DNA of 64,000 nucleotides from CAZTHL01 sp964613585 (lineage in GTDB: Bacteria; Pseudomonadota; Alphaproteobacteria; DSM-16000; Inquilinaceae), in NCBI GenBank assembly GCA_964613585.1, contig CAZTHL010000001.1:62001-126000 (forward strand), read 5' to 3'. Positions within the stretch are counted from its first letter, which is position 1, and each line of letters starts with the position of its first letter. The position numbers and the translations under genes were made by a program. This document shows, in pieces, positions 34,913 through 44,383 of this stretch. The notes beneath the pieces were generated by a model. It did not search any database and had not been told where the DNA came from. It saw nothing but the letters and a program-made list of their open reading frames with translations.

Positions 34913-36289
34913 TTAGTTAACGATCCGCTGATTGAACAGGGCTACCCCCCGCAGCAGATCGAGCGCCCGGGCCCGCTGATAGTCGAAAGGCGTCTCGCCG
35001 TCCTGCATCGCCGCAATCTCCTCGGCCGAGAGCTGGTCGCCCTGCGGCGACGTGTCGAGCGAGCCCTCCACGTCCGGGCCAGCTCCGTCCGGTTGCTGCT
35101 GGCGAGCCGGCGCGTCGCCGGCGCCGTCGTCGCCGAATTGATCGTTGCTGAGCGCGCCGCGCAGATCCGCCTCGCGGCGGGCCGAGTGCATGGCGATCTC
35201 TTCAATCCGGGCCTGCTGCACTTCGATATCCGGCTCGATTCCAAGAGCCTGAATCGAGCGGCCTGACGGCGTATAGTACCGAGCCGTTGTCAGCCGCATG
35301 GCGCCATGGCCCGGTAGCGGAACGATGGTCTGCACCGAGCCCTTGCCGAAAGTGCGAGTGCCCAGGAGCACGGCACGCCGGTGATCCTGCAGCGCGCCGG
35401 CGACAATCTCGGAGGCCGAGGCCGACCCGCCGTTGATCAGCACGACCATGGGCAGGCCGCTGGTCGCGTCTCCCTCGCGGGCGTTGTAGCGCTGCTCATC
35501 CTCTTCGTTCCGGCTGCGAGTCGACACGATCTCTCCCTGATTCAGGAAGGTGTCGGCAACGGCGATGGCCTGATCGAGCAAGCCGCCCGGATTGTTGCGC
35601 AGGTCGAGAACGTAGCCGACAAGGTCGTCCCCAAGCTCGTTGTCGATCTCGGACAAGGCCTCCTTGAGACCCTCCTCGGTCTGCTCGGTGAAGCTGGTGA
35701 CGCGAATGTAGCCGGCGTTGCCGTCGGTCTCCCACCGCACCGACTGCACCTTGATCACGGCCCGGGTCAGGGTGACGTCGAACACGTCCTCCTCTCCGCG
35801 CCGGATGGTGAGGGTCAGCTCGCTGCCCACCGGGCCGCGCATCCGATCCACCGCGTCGTTGAGGTCCAGGCCGAGAACCTGCTCACCGTCGAGGTGGGTG
35901 ATGAAGTCACCCGCTTGCAGCCCGGCCCGGAAGGCGGGGGTGTCGTCGATCGGCGAGACCACCTTGACGAGGCCGTTCTCCATTGTGACCTCGATGCCGA
36001 GCCCGCCGAACGAGCCGCGGGTCTGCACCTGCATGTCCTCGAAGTTGTCCTGGCTGAGGTAGCTCGAGTGCGGGTCGAGCGACGTCAGCATGCCGCCGAT
36101 CGCCGACTCGATCAGCTCGCGATCGCCCACCTCCTCGACATACTGGGCACGCACCCGTTCAAATACCTCGCCGAACAGGTCCAACTGCCGGTAGGTCTCG
36201 CTGCGGTCATCGGCTTGGCCCAGGACGAAGGCCGGGGTCAGCCCGACAAGCAGGGCCACGAGAAGGAGCGCGAGGAATCGATGCGTCAT
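34913..36289 (-). CDS. Carboxy-terminal processing protease, S41 family (CtpA-like)
   Basis: 458 residues. Signal peptide FLALLLVALLVGLTPAFVLG, an N-terminal helical region (GMLTSLDPHSSYL), a PDZ domain (about 95-180; GLGIEVTMENGLVKVVSPID), and the Ser/Lys catalytic core: LRNNPGGLLDQAIAVAD, INGGSASASEIVAGALQD (nucleophile Ser) and GTRTFGKGSVQTI (Lys). Periplasmic protease that controls murein hydrolases. It begins where the EnvC-like gene ends (1-nt overlap), matching the conserved envC-ctpA pairing. Confidence 0.95.
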   Translation of the reverse strand: MTHRFLALLLVALLVGLTPAFVLGQADDRSETYRQLDLFGEVFERVRAQYVEEVGDRELIESAIGGMLTSLDPHSSYLSQDNFEDMQVQTRGSFGGLGIEVTMENGLVKVVSPIDDTPAFRAGLQAGDFITHLDGEQVLGLDLNDAVDRMRGPVGSELTLTIRRGEEDVFDVTLTRAVIKVQSVRWETDGNAGYIRVTSFTEQTEEGLKEALSEIDNELGDDLVGYVLDLRNNPGGLLDQAIAVADTFLNQGEIVSTRSRNEEDEQRYNAREGDATSGLPMVVLINGGSASASEIVAGALQDHRRAVLLGTRTFGKGSVQTIVPLPGHGAMRLTTARYYTPSGRSIQALGIEPDIEVQQARIEEIAMHSARREADLRGALSNDQFGDDGAGDAPARQQQPDGAGPDVEGSLDTSPQGDQLSAEEIAAMQDGETPFDYQRARALDLLRGVALFNQRIVN

Positions 36290-37620
36290 TAGCCTCTGCC
36301 TCTGCCTTGTGCGGCAGCCAGACCCTTCAACGGATTGATCGGCTGGCCGTGTCGCCGGAACTCAAAGTACAAGCGCGGCGCGTTGCCTGGCGTCGTGCGC
36401 GGCATCGGTGCGGCGCCCACCGGCTCTCCCGCCAGAACCTGCTGGCCGATGCCGACGTCAATACGACCGACACCGGCGATCAAAGAGTGATATTCCCCCG
36501 GATGCTCCAGGATCAAGATTTGTCCGTAGCCGCGGAAGGGGCCGGCATAGCGCACCGAGCCGTCGAGCGGTGATACCACCGGAGCGCCCGGATAGGCCTC
36601 GATGCTGAGCCCGTTGCTATGTTCGCCGAAATGGTTGGGCTGCCCGAACTGCACGACCACCTGGCCGCTGCTCGGCAAGATCACCCCGTTCAGCAGGGGC
36701 AGCGGCAGCATCCGCGCCGATAGCGCTGCCGACGCGGCCGGATCGGGCGTCGGCGGCGGCGTGCGATCGGCATCCGGGGCCGCCGTGTCGAGGCGGTCCG
36801 CCAATTGTCCCGAATCAGCTCCCTCCGGCTCGTCGGCCGGTGCCAATGCCGCGGCCCGTTCAATCCGCTCCATCAGGTCCCGGAGCGAGGACGCCTGCTC
36901 CGCCAGGGCCTCGGCGTCACGGTCGAGGTGGTCGCGTCGCGCCGTCGAGCGATCGAGCAGCGTCTCGCGCTGCTGCACCATGTCCGCCAGGGCGCCGATC
37001 TCCAGGTTCAGTTCATCACGCGCCGCCTGAGCTTCGGCGTGACGGGCCATGAGCTCCGAGCGGATCTCCTCGAGCGCGACGAGCTCCGTGGTGATCGCTC
37101 GCGAGCGCTCCTTGACCGACGGCAGGGCAGCGCGCAGGAGCATGGCCCCGCGCACGGTGTCGAGAGGCACCTCCGGCTGGCCGACGACAACCGCCGCAGG
37201 AATGCGCGACATCCGCTGCAGGCCGCCGATCAGCTTCGCCATCCGCTGGCGCTGCCGCGTCAACCGGCGGTGCCGCAAGGCCACCTCCGCCTCAAGAGCG
37301 CCAAGCTCTTGGACGATGGCCTCCATCTCCTCGTGGCGAGCCATGATCGACAGCGCCGTGTCGACCATGCTCTCGCGGAGGATCCTCAGATCATGCTCCG
37401 CTTCGCGCGCCTGTGTGGCGAGCACGCTCCTGCGCGCCTCGATCCCATCCAGCCGCCGCTCCACCCGATCGGCCGCCTGGCGGGCTTCCGCCAGCTCCGC
37501 GCCATGGCCGGAAGCCGCGACGATGCTGGCGCCCGCGAGCAGAAGCGCGCCGATGACGTATTGGCCGGAGACGCAAGGCGGGAGCCGGCGGGTGCGTGAC
37601 CCGGTGGTCCCGCGACTCAC
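36289..37620 (-). CDS. EnvC-like murein hydrolase activator (degenerate LytM/M23 domain)
   Basis: 443 residues. Signal/anchor YVIGALLLAGASIVAASGHG, then long coiled coils (about 45-280; for example EARQAADRVERRLDGIEARR), then a C-terminal LytM fold: SNGLSIEAYPGAPVVSPLDG, VRYAGPFRGYGQILILEHPG, EYHSLIAGVGRIDVGIGQQV. The first Zn ligand position (HxxxD in active enzymes) reads NGLSIE, so it is probably non-catalytic and activates amidases at the septum, as EnvC does. First gene of the envC-ctpA-deacetylase-rppH-extensin run. Confidence 0.92.
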   Translation of the reverse strand: MSRGTTGSRTRRLPPCVSGQYVIGALLLAGASIVAASGHGAELAEARQAADRVERRLDGIEARRSVLATQAREAEHDLRILRESMVDTALSIMARHEEMEAIVQELGALEAEVALRHRRLTRQRQRMAKLIGGLQRMSRIPAAVVVGQPEVPLDTVRGAMLLRAALPSVKERSRAITTELVALEEIRSELMARHAEAQAARDELNLEIGALADMVQQRETLLDRSTARRDHLDRDAEALAEQASSLRDLMERIERAAALAPADEPEGADSGQLADRLDTAAPDADRTPPPTPDPAASAALSARMLPLPLLNGVILPSSGQVVVQFGQPNHFGEHSNGLSIEAYPGAPVVSPLDGSVRYAGPFRGYGQILILEHPGEYHSLIAGVGRIDVGIGQQVLAGEPVGAAPMPRTTPGNAPRLYFEFRRHGQPINPLKGLAAAQGRGRG

Positions 37621-37646
37621 GGTGCCCGGCCGCCGTGCCTCGCGGA

Positions 37647-38399
37647 TCAGGCTTGGCCGGCGGCCTGCCGCGCGACGGCCTCGGCCGCCTCGCGCGCGGC
37701 CTCCTCACCACCCAGATAGCCGCGCTCGATCACTCCCAGCGCGTCGTCAAGCTTGTACACAAGCGGGATGCCGGTCGGGATGTTGAGCCCGACAATCTCG
37801 TCATCGCTCATGCCGTCAAGGTGCTTGACCAGGGCGCGCAAGCTGTTGCCGTGGGCCCCGATGAGCACCGTCTTGCCGGCCTTCAGGGGCGGCGCGATGC
37901 TCTGCTCCCAGTAAGGCAGGACCCGCTCGAGCGTCAGCTTGAGCGATTCGGTCGCCGGCAGCAGCGACGGGTCGACATTGGCGTAACGCCGCTCAAAACG
38001 CGGATGCTGAGGGTCGTCGGTGCCGAGCTCCGGCGGCGGCGTGGCATAGCTCCGGCGCCAGATCTTGACCTGGTCCTCGCCGTACTTCTGCGACATCTCT
38101 GATTTGTTGAGGCCCTGCAGGGCACCATAATGCCGCTCGTTCAACCTCCAGCTGCGCTCGACCGGCACCCACATTTGATCGGAGATATCCAGCGCGTACC
38201 AGAGAGTCCGGATCGCCCGCTTCAGCACCGACGTGAAGGCGAGGTCGATCGCGAACCCCTCGTCCCGGATCATCTCGCCCGCGCGCTGCGCCTCCTGCCG
38301 ACCGGTGTCGGACAGATCGACGTCGACCCAGCCGGTGAACTTGTTCTCCAGGTTCCAGGTGCTTTGCCCGTGACGGAGCAGGATCAGCGTTGCGGCCAT
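37647..38399 (-). CDS. gpmA: 2,3-bisphosphoglycerate-dependent phosphoglycerate mutase
   Basis: 250 residues. Glycolytic interconversion of 3- and 2-phosphoglycerate. Phosphohistidine motif LLRHGQSTWNLENKFTGWVD at the start, then FTSVLKRAIRTLW, RSWRLNERHYGALQGLNK and the second histidine segment VLIGAHGNSLRALVKHLDG. The C-terminal 20 residues are Ala/Glu-rich, slightly longer than E. coli. It stands upstream of the EnvC-like gene with a 26-nt gap and may share its transcript. Confidence 0.96.
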   Translation of the reverse strand: MAATLILLRHGQSTWNLENKFTGWVDVDLSDTGRQEAQRAGEMIRDEGFAIDLAFTSVLKRAIRTLWYALDISDQMWVPVERSWRLNERHYGALQGLNKSEMSQKYGEDQVKIWRRSYATPPPELGTDDPQHPRFERRYANVDPSLLPATESLKLTLERVLPYWEQSIAPPLKAGKTVLIGAHGNSLRALVKHLDGMSDDEIVGLNIPTGIPLVYKLDDALGVIERGYLGGEEAAREAAEAVARQAAGQA

Positions 38400-38513
38400 G
38401 GCGTCCCCCCGCGGTAGCTCCCTGTGATGCGTGCCCTCCTGATACGGCGCGGCGGCGCATGACGCAATGGATTTGCGGTGGCCGCCCGGAGCCGGGAGCG
38501 TGGCATTCCTGTC

Positions 38514-38972
38514 TCAGGCTCGATGGTAGGGGTGGTCGGCCAGGATCGCGGCCGCGCGATAAATCTGCTCGGCGAGCATGACCCGAACAAGCAGGTGCGG
38601 CCAGGTCATCGGCCCGAGGGAGAGGCGCTCATCGGCCCGGCGCAGCACGGACGGCGCAAGGCCGTCGGCGCCGCCGATCAGGAACGCGCAGTCGGCGATG
38701 CCGCTCTCCTGCCAAGTGGACAGGGCGGCGGCGAAGCTCTCGCTGCTGCGCGCCCGACCACCCACGTCGAGCGCGACGATCCGTGCCCGCTGCGGCACCG
38801 ACGCCAGCAGAAGCTGGCCCTCTCTCTCAACCCTCGTGGGGCCGGCCGGGATCCCGCGGGCCTCGATCTCGCGCTCGGCAAGCGGCCAGGGGAGCCTGCG
38901 GCCATACTCATCCATCAGGCTGCGCATGGGGCCCGCCTTCATGCGCCCTGCGGCCACCAGCCAGACCCGCAT
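38514..38972 (-). CDS. rlmH: 23S rRNA (pseudouridine-1915-N3)-methyltransferase
   Basis: 152 residues, an alpha/beta-knot SPOUT methyltransferase acting on helix 69 of 23S rRNA in intact ribosomes. N-terminal WLVAAGRMKAGPMRSLMDEY, the SAM knot FLIGGADGLAPSVLRRADER and LSLGPMTWPHLLVRVMLAEQ, then IYRAAAILADHPYHR at the C-terminus, all match RlmH. It follows rsfS by 21 nt, the almost universal rsfS-rlmH order. Confidence 0.96.
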   Translation of the reverse strand: MRVWLVAAGRMKAGPMRSLMDEYGRRLPWPLAEREIEARGIPAGPTRVEREGQLLLASVPQRARIVALDVGGRARSSESFAAALSTWQESGIADCAFLIGGADGLAPSVLRRADERLSLGPMTWPHLLVRVMLAEQIYRAAAILADHPYHRA

Positions 38973-38993
38973 GAAGGTGCCACGCCCGCCGGC

Positions 38994-39377
38994 TCACGCG
39001 TGCTGCACGCGCGCCTCCGATGCCCCGTTGAACAGGTCGTCGCCCCACATGCGCTCCAGGTCGTAGAAGGCACGGATCTCGGGGCGGAACAGATGGACGA
39101 TCACATCGCCCGCATCGATCAGCACCCAGTCGGCCGAGGCACGTCCTTCAACGCGCACGCCGTTGGCGCCAGCGGCCTTGAGCCGTACCATGAGGTGCTC
39201 GGCCATGGCCTGCACCTGACGGCTCGAGCGGCCGGAGGCGATGATCATCCGATCGGCGATGGTCGTCTTGCCCTGAAGGTCGATGATGACCGGGTCATCG
39301 GCCTTGTCGTCCTCGAGCGATGCCAGGGCGACATCGGCGAGCCGGCGGGAAAGGTCCCCCAGCGGGCTCGGGTACAC
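38994..39377 (-). CDS. rsfS: Ribosomal silencing factor RsfS
   Basis: 127 residues from GTG 39377. Binds uL14 and prevents subunit joining when nutrients are scarce. Hallmarks: LEDDKADDPVIIDLQGKTTI, ADRMIIASGRSSRQVQAMAE, VRVEGRASADWVLIDAGDVI, VHLFRPEIRAFYDLERMW. It is flanked by nadD upstream and rlmH downstream, the standard nadD-rsfS-rlmH order. Confidence 0.95.
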   Translation of the reverse strand: MYPSPLGDLSRRLADVALASLEDDKADDPVIIDLQGKTTIADRMIIASGRSSRQVQAMAEHLMVRLKAAGANGVRVEGRASADWVLIDAGDVIVHLFRPEIRAFYDLERMWGDDLFNGASEARVQHA

Positions 39378-39434
39378 GGAACCTTGCTCGGCTCCGTTGA
39401 GGGGCTTGCTCAGTATGGCTCCTACCTCATGCTG

Positions 39435-40124
39435 CTATGGGCGGCCTCGGGCCGCCGCGCGCCTCGATTGTTCCGCTCGTCCGGCCCGGATGGCCGTGCT
39501 GGACGCCGGATGCCGCGGAATATGCAGGAAGACCCAGGCCGGCGGTGTTCGCCCGATCAAGGTCGCAGCCTCCCATTCCGGAACACGCCGGTGCGCGAAG
39601 CGCGTGGCTGCAACACCGGATACGCTATTGAAAGAGTATGAACGGCGGTCGAAGACTGCAACGGGCAGCGTGTGAAAGATCTGAGTCCATTTGCGCCACT
39701 TTGGTATCTGGATCAGATTGTCCGCGCCCATCAGCCAGACAAATCGTGCGCGAGCATAGGTCTGCGTCAACCTCGCCAGGGTTTCCGCCGTAAAGCGTGT
39801 GCCGAGCCGAGCCTCGATCGCCGTCGGCACGATCCGGTGGTGCGCGGCGGCCCGCTCGGCCGCGCGCAGGCGATCCTCAAGCCCGGCCATGCCGACGCTC
39901 GGCTTCAGGGGATTCTGAGGCGACACCAGCCACCAGACCTGATCGAGCCCGAGCCGCGCGAGCGCCAGGCGGCTGATATGGCGATGGCCTGCATGGGCCG
40001 GGTTGAAGGAGCCGCCCAGCAGGCCGATGCGCACTCCATCCCACAAGGGGGAGGCAAGGCGGCCGGGTCGGGCATGCGGCCCCTGACGGCCGATGGCCGG
40101 CGTCGGGGCCCGTCTCTCAGGCAC
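39435..40124 (-). CDS. nadD: Nicotinate-nucleotide adenylyltransferase
   Basis: 229 residues; the first 30 are an Arg/Pro-rich extension before the conserved VRIGLLGGSFNPAHAGHRHI, so the true start may be internal (no better ATG is visible). HxGH is present as HAGH. Further motifs: QVWWLVSPQNPLKP, FVWLMGADNLIQIPKWRKW, and SSTAIRAG (the SSTxIR signature). Makes nicotinate adenine dinucleotide for NAD synthesis. Lies directly downstream of proA and upstream of rsfS. Confidence 0.94.
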   Translation of the reverse strand: MPERRAPTPAIGRQGPHARPGRLASPLWDGVRIGLLGGSFNPAHAGHRHISRLALARLGLDQVWWLVSPQNPLKPSVGMAGLEDRLRAAERAAAHHRIVPTAIEARLGTRFTAETLARLTQTYARARFVWLMGADNLIQIPKWRKWTQIFHTLPVAVFDRRSYSFNSVSGVAATRFAHRRVPEWEAATLIGRTPPAWVFLHIPRHPASSTAIRAGRAEQSRRAAARGRP

Positions 40125-40139
40125 GGCGCGCGGACGGCA

Positions 40140-41438
40140 TCAGGGACGTGCCTGGCCGGCGCCGCGGACCACATATTTGAAACTGGTGAGCTGCTCAGCG
40201 CTAACGGGACCGCGCGCGTGCAGCTTGCCGGTGGCGATGCCGATCTCCGCGCCCATACCGAATTCACCGCCATCGGCGAACTGGGTCGAGGCGTTATGCA
40301 GCACCGTTCCACTGTCGACCCGGGCAAGAAAGCGTTCGGCGGCGTCGGCGTCTTCGGTCACGATGGCTTCGGTGTGGCGCGAGCCATGGCGCGCGATATG
40401 CTCCACCGCTTCGTCCAGATCCTCGACTTGGCGCACCGCCAGCACGGCGTCGAGGTACTCGGTGCCCCAGTCCTCCTCGCTCGCCGGCTCGGCGCGCGGC
40501 TCGAGGGCGCAGGTGGCCGCATCGCCGCGGATCCGGCAGCCGGCGGCGACAAGGGCGTCCAGGACGGGCGGCAGCAGCCGCCCCGCCGCCTCGCGATCGA
40601 CCAGCAGCGTCTCGGCCGCATTGCAGACGCCGGTGCGCCGCATCTTGGCGTTCACCGTGATCCTGCGGGCCATGTCCGGATCGGCGGCCCGGTGCAGGTA
40701 GACGTGGCAGACGCCGTCGAGATGCGCGATCACGGGGATCCGGCTCTCCGATTGCACACGGGCAATCAGCGATTTGCCGCCGCGCGGCACGATGATGTCG
40801 ACGTGCTCGCTGGCCCGAAGCAGGGCGCCCACCGCCGCCCGGTCCCGGGTCGCGATCAACTGGACGGTCGCCCGCGGCAGTCCGGCCGCCTCCAGGCCGA
40901 GGCCGAGCTGCTCGACGATGGCCGCCGAGGATTCCAGGCTTTCCGAGCCGCCGCGCAGGATCGCCGCGTTGCCCGCCTTGAGGCACAGGCCGCCGGCATC
41001 GGCGGTCACATTCGGCCGGCTCTCATAGATGATGCCGATGACGCCGAGCGGCACGCGCACGCGCTGGATGCGCAGCCCGTTCGGCCGCGTCCATTCCGCA
41101 AGCACGGCGCCGACAGGGTCGGGCAGGGCGGCGATCGCCTCGAGACCGGCGGCCATGGCCTCGACACGCCCCTCGTCCAGGCGCAGCCGGTCGAGAAACG
41201 CGTCGCCGACCTCCATGGCGCGGGCGCGCGCAAGGTCGCGCGCGTTCGCCGCGACAATCCCGGCCGTGTCCGCCCGGATCCCCGCGGCCGCCTGGCGTAG
41301 CGCCGCATCCCTCGCGTCGGCGGAGGCTGTCGCCAATGTGGCCGCCGCCGCCTTGGCCGCCTGTCCGAGCTGGTCGATCATCGCCGCGGCGGCGTCCCCG
41401 TCGTCGGCCGTCCTCGTCTCGTCGAATGCCACTGCCAT
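40140..41438 (-). CDS. proA: Glutamate-5-semialdehyde dehydrogenase
   Basis: 432 residues from MAVAFDETR at 41438; an in-frame ATG at 41495 would add 19 residues. Reduces glutamyl phosphate to the semialdehyde in proline synthesis. LGVIGIIYESRPNVTADAGG, CLKAGNAAILRGGSESLESS, and the catalytic Cys segment AKMRRTGVCNAAETLLVD are diagnostic; the C-terminus ends in ARGPVSAEQLTSFKYVVRG. It lies between proB and nadD in a leftward obgE-proB-proA-nadD-rsfS-rlmH series. Confidence 0.96.
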   Translation of the reverse strand: MAVAFDETRTADDGDAAAAMIDQLGQAAKAAAATLATASADARDAALRQAAAGIRADTAGIVAANARDLARARAMEVGDAFLDRLRLDEGRVEAMAAGLEAIAALPDPVGAVLAEWTRPNGLRIQRVRVPLGVIGIIYESRPNVTADAGGLCLKAGNAAILRGGSESLESSAAIVEQLGLGLEAAGLPRATVQLIATRDRAAVGALLRASEHVDIIVPRGGKSLIARVQSESRIPVIAHLDGVCHVYLHRAADPDMARRITVNAKMRRTGVCNAAETLLVDREAAGRLLPPVLDALVAAGCRIRGDAATCALEPRAEPASEEDWGTEYLDAVLAVRQVEDLDEAVEHIARHGSRHTEAIVTEDADAAERFLARVDSGTVLHNASTQFADGGEFGMGAEIGIATGKLHARGPVSAEQLTSFKYVVRGAGQARP

Positions 41439-41540
41439 CGGGGTTTCCAAGAGCACGCCGGGCCCTCCCGGCCGATATCCGTGTGTCTCACGCATAGCGC
41501 AGACCGCCGGCTCCGGGAACCGGGTTCCGGATCCCGGGGA

Positions 41541-42698
41541 TCACTCCAGGACTAGGTCGTCCCGGTGGATCATCTCGGCACGGCCGGCAAAGCCGAGGAT
41601 GGCCGCGATCTCGCCGCTCTTGTGACCGGCGATCCGGCGAGCCTCGTCGGCCGGATAGGCGCAGAGCCCGCGTCCCACCGGCCGGCCGTCGCGCGTCGCG
41701 ACCGCCACCGGGTCGCCGCGCTGGAACGATCCCTCGACCGCCGTCACGCCCGCCGGCAGCAGGCTCTTGCCTGTGGCCAGCGCCGCCACGGCGCCGTCGT
41801 CGACGATCAGGCGCCCGACCGGGTTGAGCGAGCCGGCGATCCAGCGCTTGCGGGCCGTGCGCGGCTCGGCGGACGGAATGAACCAGGTGGCCTGCGCACC
41901 GCCCTCGAGCGCCGCCAGCGGTCGAAGGGTCCGCCCCTGGGCGATCGCCATGTGGCAGCCGGCGCCCATGGCGATGCGCGCGGCGACCAGCTTGGTGACC
42001 ATGCCGCCCGAGGCGTGCCCCGGGCGGGGAGGACCGCCCATCGCCTCGATCTCGGGGGTTAACTCATGAACCGCCGGAAGGTGGCGGGCGCCGGGGACGA
42101 GACGCGGGTCGGCCGTGTAGAGCCCGTCGATGTCCGACAGCAGGACCAGGGCATCGGCGCTGATCATCTGCGCGACCCGCGCGGCCAGACGGTCGTTGTC
42201 GCCGAAGCGGATCTCCTGTGTCGCGACCGTGTCGTTCTCGTTGATCACCGGCACCGCGCCGAGCCTGAGCAGCTGGTCAATGGTGGCACGGCCGTTGAGG
42301 TGCCGGCGCCGGCTCTCGGTGTCGTCCAGCGTGAGCAGGATCAGCGCGACAGTGATCCCGAAGCGGGCCAGCGCCTCCTGATAGGCGTGGGCAAGGCGGA
42401 TCTGCCCGGTGGCGGCAGCGGCCTGCTTCTCCTCCAGCCGCAGCATACGGCCGGTCAGGCCCAGATGCTCCCGGCCGACCGCGATGGCGCCGGAGGAGAC
42501 GACCACCACCTCCTGGCCGCGCTCCCGGCAGCGATGCACATCCTCGGCCAGCCCATCGAGCCAAGCGCGCCGCACTTGGCCCGAGGTCTCGTCAACCAGC
42601 AGCGCCGAGCCGATCTTGACCACCAGCCGGCGTGCGGCGAGCAGCGGGGCGGCGCTGGAGGCCAATCCGGCATGATGAGCGGCGGCGAAGTCGGACAC
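41541..42698 (-). CDS. proB: Glutamate 5-kinase with PUA domain
   Basis: 385 residues. Phosphorylates glutamate, the regulated first step of proline synthesis. Amino-acid kinase domain: RRLVVKIGSALLVDETSG, VVVVSSGAIAVGREHLGL, LDDTESRRRHLNGRATIDQL, PVINENDTVATQEIRFGDND, and GGMVTKLVAARIAMGAGCHM. A C-terminal PUA domain (about 285-380) starts at VGRLIVDDGAVAALATGKSL. It is followed by proA after 102 nt. Confidence 0.96.
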   Translation of the reverse strand: MSDFAAAHHAGLASSAAPLLAARRLVVKIGSALLVDETSGQVRRAWLDGLAEDVHRCRERGQEVVVVSSGAIAVGREHLGLTGRMLRLEEKQAAAATGQIRLAHAYQEALARFGITVALILLTLDDTESRRRHLNGRATIDQLLRLGAVPVINENDTVATQEIRFGDNDRLAARVAQMISADALVLLSDIDGLYTADPRLVPGARHLPAVHELTPEIEAMGGPPRPGHASGGMVTKLVAARIAMGAGCHMAIAQGRTLRPLAALEGGAQATWFIPSAEPRTARKRWIAGSLNPVGRLIVDDGAVAALATGKSLLPAGVTAVEGSFQRGDPVAVATRDGRPVGRGLCAYPADEARRIAGHKSGEIAAILGFAGRAEMIHRDDLVLE

Positions 42699-42938
42699 GG
42701 ACCACTACCTCGGTTTCCGCCACGCCATCGCCGCCGGCGCGCCCCGGCCGGCCCGTCGTGACGCGCCGGCCGGGCGGCCGACGAGGCATGGGCTCCTCCC
42801 CCGAAGCCGGGGACGGGCAAAGGTCGGAGTCATGGCGGGTGCCCCAGGCACGGATCGGCTCAATATCGGGACAGCGCGCGCGAGCTTAGCATGGTCGAAG
42901 AGGGGAACGGCAGATGCCGCGAGCCATGGCCGCCGCGG

Positions 42939-43964
42939 TCAAGCCGGTTCCCGGGGTGTCTCCATCGCGGTCGCCGCCTGCTCACGGATCTCCCGGAGCA
43001 CGGCGGCCAGAACGTCGGCCACGCCTTCGCCGCTGACGCCGGAGACGAGCAGGGGCGACGGCCCCGCGGCGTCGGCCACGGCCTTCGCGCGGTCCCGGCG
43101 CGTTTCGTCGTCCAGGGCATCGATCTTGTTGATCGCGAGGACCTCCGGCTTCTCCGCCAGACCCGCCCCATAGGCCTCGAGCTCGGCACGCACGGTCCGA
43201 TAGGCCGCGGCCACGTCGTCCCGGGTGCCGTCGACCAGGTGCAGCAGCACCTGGCAGCGCTCGACATGGCCGAGGAAGCGGTCGCCCAAGCCATGCCCCT
43301 CATGCGCGCCCTCGATCAGCCCTGGGATGTCGGCGAGCACGAACTCGTCCGGCCCCAGGCCAACCACCCCCAGGTGCGGGTGGAGGGTGGTGAACGGGTA
43401 CTCGGCGACCTTGGGCCTGGCGCGCGACACGGCCGCCAGGAAGCTGGACTTGCCGGCGTTGGGCAGACCGACCAGCCCGGCGTCGGCAATCAGCTTCAGG
43501 CGCAGCCAGACCTGGAACTCCTGCCCCGGCCAGCCGGGGTCGGCCCGACGCGGCGCTTGGTTGACCGAGCTCTTGAAATGCGCGTTGCCGAACCCGCCAT
43601 CGCCGCCGCGGGCGAGCAGCCGTCGCTGCCCGGGCGCGGTCAGGTCGGCCAGCAGGAACTCGCGATCATCGTCGAGGACCTGGGTGCCGGTGGGCACCTT
43701 CAAGGTGACATCGCGGCCGCGCGCGCCGGTGCGGTTCCTCCCCATCCCGTGCTGACCGCGCCCGGCCCTGAAGTGCTGCTGATAGCGGAAGTCGATCAGG
43801 GTGTTGAGGCCCTCGACCGCCTCGACCCAGACATCGCCGCCGCGGCCGCCGTCGCCGCCGTCCGGCCCGCCGAACTCGATGTACTTCTCGCGGCGGAAGC
43901 TGACGCAGCCATTGCCGCCGTCGCCGCTCTTGATGAGCACCTTGGCCTGGTCGAGGAACTTCAT
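42939..43964 (-). CDS. obgE: Obg-family ribosome-assembly GTPase
   Basis: 341 residues. N-terminal glycine-rich Obg fold (VLIKSGDGGNGCVSFRREKY, GGDGGRGGDVWVEAV), then the G domain: G1 GLPNAGKSSFLAAVSRARPK, G2/G3 YPFTTLHPHLGVV and DIPGLIEGAHEGHGLGDRFL, G4 INKIDALDD, G5 SGVSGEG. Cytosolic GTPase for 50S assembly and stress response. It follows rplU and rpmA on the same strand, the conserved rplU-rpmA-obgE order. Confidence 0.96.
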   Translation of the reverse strand: MKFLDQAKVLIKSGDGGNGCVSFRREKYIEFGGPDGGDGGRGGDVWVEAVEGLNTLIDFRYQQHFRAGRGQHGMGRNRTGARGRDVTLKVPTGTQVLDDDREFLLADLTAPGQRRLLARGGDGGFGNAHFKSSVNQAPRRADPGWPGQEFQVWLRLKLIADAGLVGLPNAGKSSFLAAVSRARPKVAEYPFTTLHPHLGVVGLGPDEFVLADIPGLIEGAHEGHGLGDRFLGHVERCQVLLHLVDGTRDDVAAAYRTVRAELEAYGAGLAEKPEVLAINKIDALDDETRRDRAKAVADAAGPSPLLVSGVSGEGVADVLAAVLREIREQAATAMETPREPA

Positions 43965-44034
43965 GAGCCTAAGGTGGGCCCGGTCCCCGCAAACGCGAGC
44001 GGGGAGCAGCCACCGGCCGGTCCGGTCGCGACAC

Positions 44035-44346
44035 CTACTCGGCGGCGGCCTCGGCGGCGGCGGGCTCCGGCTCGAGCGGAGCCGGGATGGGCTCGGCGGC
44101 CGGGGTCACCGAAACGGTGGTGCGGTCCCGGGTCTTGTGGAACGTCACGTGCCCCTCGACGAGGGCGAAGATGGTGTGATCCCGGCCCAGGCCGACATGG
44201 CGCCCAGGATGCCATTTGGTGCCGCGCTGGCGCACAATGATGTTGCCCGGGATGACGTGCTCTCCGCCATACTTCTTGACGCCCAGGCGCCGCCCTTCCG
44301 AGTCGCGGCCGTTGCGCGATGAGCCGCCCGCCTTCTTGTGAGCCAT
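44035..44346 (-). CDS. rpmA: Large-subunit ribosomal protein bL27 with acidic tail
   Basis: 103 residues. The core (1-83) is textbook bL27: AHKKAGGSSRNGRDSEGRRL, GVKKYGGEHVIPGNIIVRQR, GTKWHPGRHVGLGRDHTIFA. From about residue 84 an Ala/Pro/Glu extension (EPIPAPLEPEPAAAEAAAE) adds about 20 residues that most bacteria lack. The N-terminus reaches the peptidyl-transferase centre; the tail would sit on the solvent side. Coded 38 nt after rplU. Confidence 0.96.
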   Translation of the reverse strand: MAHKKAGGSSRNGRDSEGRRLGVKKYGGEHVIPGNIIVRQRGTKWHPGRHVGLGRDHTIFALVEGHVTFHKTRDRTTVSVTPAAEPIPAPLEPEPAAAEAAAE

Positions 44347-44383
44347 GCCGTCCTCCGATCCGTCCTGCGTCGTCCAGGGAGCC

